From contig CM072803.1 of assembly GCA_037013495.1 (NCBI GenBank), positions 20,419,501 to 20,483,500 on the forward strand: a stretch of DNA of 64,000 nucleotides, in the 5' to 3' direction. The notes below the pieces were generated by a model, which worked only from the letters and a program-made list of their open reading frames with translations, was not told the DNA's origin and searched no databases. The translations under genes and the position numbers were made by a program. This stretch comes from Hippophae tibetana. Its lineage: Eukaryota; Streptophyta; Magnoliopsida; Rosales; Elaeagnaceae. Of the stretch, positions 62,106 to 64,000 are shown in pieces. The first letter of the stretch is position 1. Every line of letters starts with the position of its first letter.

Positions 62106-62269
62106 TATATCCTAATTAAAAAGTATGATCAGAGTCGTTAAGAAAAGAGATTCATTAAGCAGCATTCAATAAAAAATTAAAAAAATATATATCCTAATTA
62201 AAAGGTATGACCAGAGTCAGTAAGAAAAGAGATTCATTAAGCAGCATTCAATCAAAAATTAAAACTTGG
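62106..62269. repeat. Tandem duplication, 82-base period
   Basis: Units at 62106-62187 and 62188-62269 share AAAAGAGATTCATTAAGCAG and differ at a handful of positions. Confidence 0.88.
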
Positions 62270-63307
62270 GTTTGAATCTTTTGACTAACCAGGAACATCT
62301 TTTGACTTGCATGCAGTGCAAGCATAAAGTATTCGAAGGAATGGTTTTTCAAGAAATTTCAACATAATATCAGAACTAATAATCCTATATTCTAATCATT
62401 GCAACACCCAATGGTTGGATTTCAAGTATATATACAGTCCAGGGGAGAGATAGAATGTATAAAATATATGTTAACCCATCTCCAAAAAGTTTAATTTTTT
62501 GAGAAGATTAGTTTCACACTAAACTCTAACAAAAAAGTAAAACCTTCCATTAAAATCTTGTTCAGGATATGTATGAAGTGTCTGTTTGGGTATTTACCTA
62601 GAGATACAACTATTTTCTTCAAATTTTCAATTTTTCGTAAATTTTCATGTATTTGGAGTGTCAAATACTAATATCCATACCAAGTCATATTCATTAGACA
62701 AGGTACTCCGGGTACTCCATGAAGAGTTATGTAAAAGAGTAACAAGTCAGAACATCAAAATAAAAGGAGGGTATAAGTTGTAAAATGAAAGGTTGGGGTG
62801 TGATGCATCATGATTTAGTGTTCACCCTGATCAAAATTATCTCTAAACCAAACTACAATCATGGATTTTTTTCCTTATTAACTAGAAAAAATCTATTTAC
62901 AACTTACGTGTCAGTTAATTATAAATTCAAAAAAATGAGTTCTACTGTTTTAGTAAATAATTTTCTGTTATTTCAATTGTGGTTGTACCACAACTTATGA
63001 CATGAATTGTCCTATCAACTAGCATAATGGGAGAGAATAATATTTTTAGATCCATCACATGTGCACGCATGTCAACGAATTAAAGTTGTTGGGACTATTA
63101 TATATGACATCTTGGAATGAAATAAGCACTAAACAATACAGGTAATATCAAGATATTACTCTTAGTAGTCTCAACTACACTTGTTCATGCAGCCAAGATA
63201 AGTTCCACATAAATGCAATTAATGAAATATCATTTTTCACTTAAAAAAATGCTTTTTATCACAACTTGATATATACATCAATCCACATGGTATTATCTAA
63301 TTGACCC

Positions 63308-63435
63308 CTATTTGTTAGTGATCCCATAATCACTTCATCAAATCACATCCTTAACTTTAACTATTTGTTAGTGATCCCATAATCACTTCATCAAGTCACA
63401 TCCTTAACTTTACGTCCGATAACTTTACGTCCGAT
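63308..63435. repeat. 53-base and 15-base nested tandem duplications
   Basis: CTATTTGTTAGTGATCCCAT begins at 63308 and again at 63361 (period 53). The second unit's end is itself followed by two copies of AACTTTACGTCCGAT (from about 63406). Two successive slippage or repair events are implied. Confidence 0.85.
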
Positions 63436-64000
63436 CAATAACTGACATGGTGATACATCATTTAATTTATATAACAACTACTCTTTCAGTTAATCTTAGT
63501 TGTAAATTTCACCAAGACACCATTTAATGTTCATTAGCCATTACAAACTCTGAATAGAATTTTTTCACTATGAGTCTTAATTGAAAACATTCTGATTCCA
63601 ACTACTTAAATATGATGAGACAATTGATTCATATAACACAAAATATTTGCACCCAAAAGTGAAATATACATAAGAAGCTGGTAAATTTTGAAAAATTATT
63701 CGTTGGTCCTACACCAAACTAATGCCGTGATCCTGTAGAGGGGGAAAAATTGTAAGAGGTATAAACTTACAAATTTTCTCTATTCTTTCTACCTCTTACC
63801 ATACCTTTTTCTTCCGTATTGATTGGCGTGAACTAGGTCCAGGACCAACCAATCATTCATAACTTCTTCCTTGACTCTTCCCCAACCCACCCACCCACCC
63901 CCCTCTAAATTATCTCGTTTCTGAGTTGTGTGGACAATAGGGGGATCAAAAGTAAAAATAAGAACGGATGAAAATATTCCCAAAGAAAAGTGACTCCGAA

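Larger units (their letters stand above)
61880..64000. other. A+T-rich spacer to the window edge
   Basis: No convincing gene. Two tandem duplications are listed separately. The minus-strand frame at 63789-63983 lies over a (CCCA)n-like patch and has no recognised family; it could be the 5' part of a gene outside the window, but nothing supports that. Confidence 0.55.

Noticed and set aside
63789-63983. Minus-strand 64-residue frame near the right edge
   Set aside because: It covers a C-rich simple patch, has no family match and no splice or promoter context inside the window.

Overview
This is a strongly A+T-rich nuclear segment from a flowering plant, most likely a eudicot. Genes carry short GT-AG exons, one gene has a plastid transit peptide, and the intergenic space holds plant-type Tat/gypsy, copia, TRIM-like and hAT elements. 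No bacterial operon, CRISPR array, rRNA or tRNA gene is seen.

Left third (1-15.4 kb): a copia-type LTR candidate lies at the left edge. Two host genes follow on the minus strand. The first is an 11-exon anthranilate synthase alpha subunit (plastid entry step to tryptophan), whose exon chain closes to an intact 582-codon frame. The second is a 14-exon CDC6 replication-licensing AAA+ ATPase, complete from just before its ATPase core to the stop but with no recognisable N-terminal exon. A block of mobile elements starts about 90 bases upstream of its first visible exon.

Mobile-element block (15.4-31.6 kb): a small TRIM-like element; a decayed Tat-lineage Ty3/gypsy element on the minus strand, with an opposite-strand extra ORF and a two-part minisatellite in its 3' region; then a nested stack in which a copia element (B) is interrupted by a second copia element (A), itself interrupted by a 1.72-kb solo LTR. 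Two truncated relatives of that LTR lie nearby, one in the Tat element. All of these are broken fossils.

Middle (31.6-41.8 kb): A+T-rich spacer with recent tandem duplications, around one intronless gene for a C2H2-finger protein of a plant family with a PARP-like fold.

Duplicated region (41.8-54.3 kb): a segment of more than 3 kb is present twice, at 41.84-45.16 and 46.43-50.87 kb. Each copy carries an orphan promoter plus first-exon fragment and the C-terminal end of an hAT transposase. The right copy continues into a much fuller hAT element and holds a 1.15-kb foldback element with a 9-base target duplication that is missing from the left copy. Its left edge abuts an 86-base near-identical copy of sequence found upstream of the gene at 59.7 kb, so the junction is chimeric.

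Right end (54.3-64 kb): a second Tat protease-region fossil, a retroposon-like insert with a 15-base target duplication, a 94-residue protein gene that looks plastid-targeted and has light-type promoter boxes, a 117-residue Ser/Arg-rich protein gene, and A+T-rich spacer with small tandem duplications.

The genes are independent eukaryotic transcription units and I see no functional cluster. The most interesting signals are structural: the apparently headless CDC6 gene, the antisense ORF and minisatellite of the Tat element, the modular foldback element with its paralogous empty site, and the chimeric duplication.
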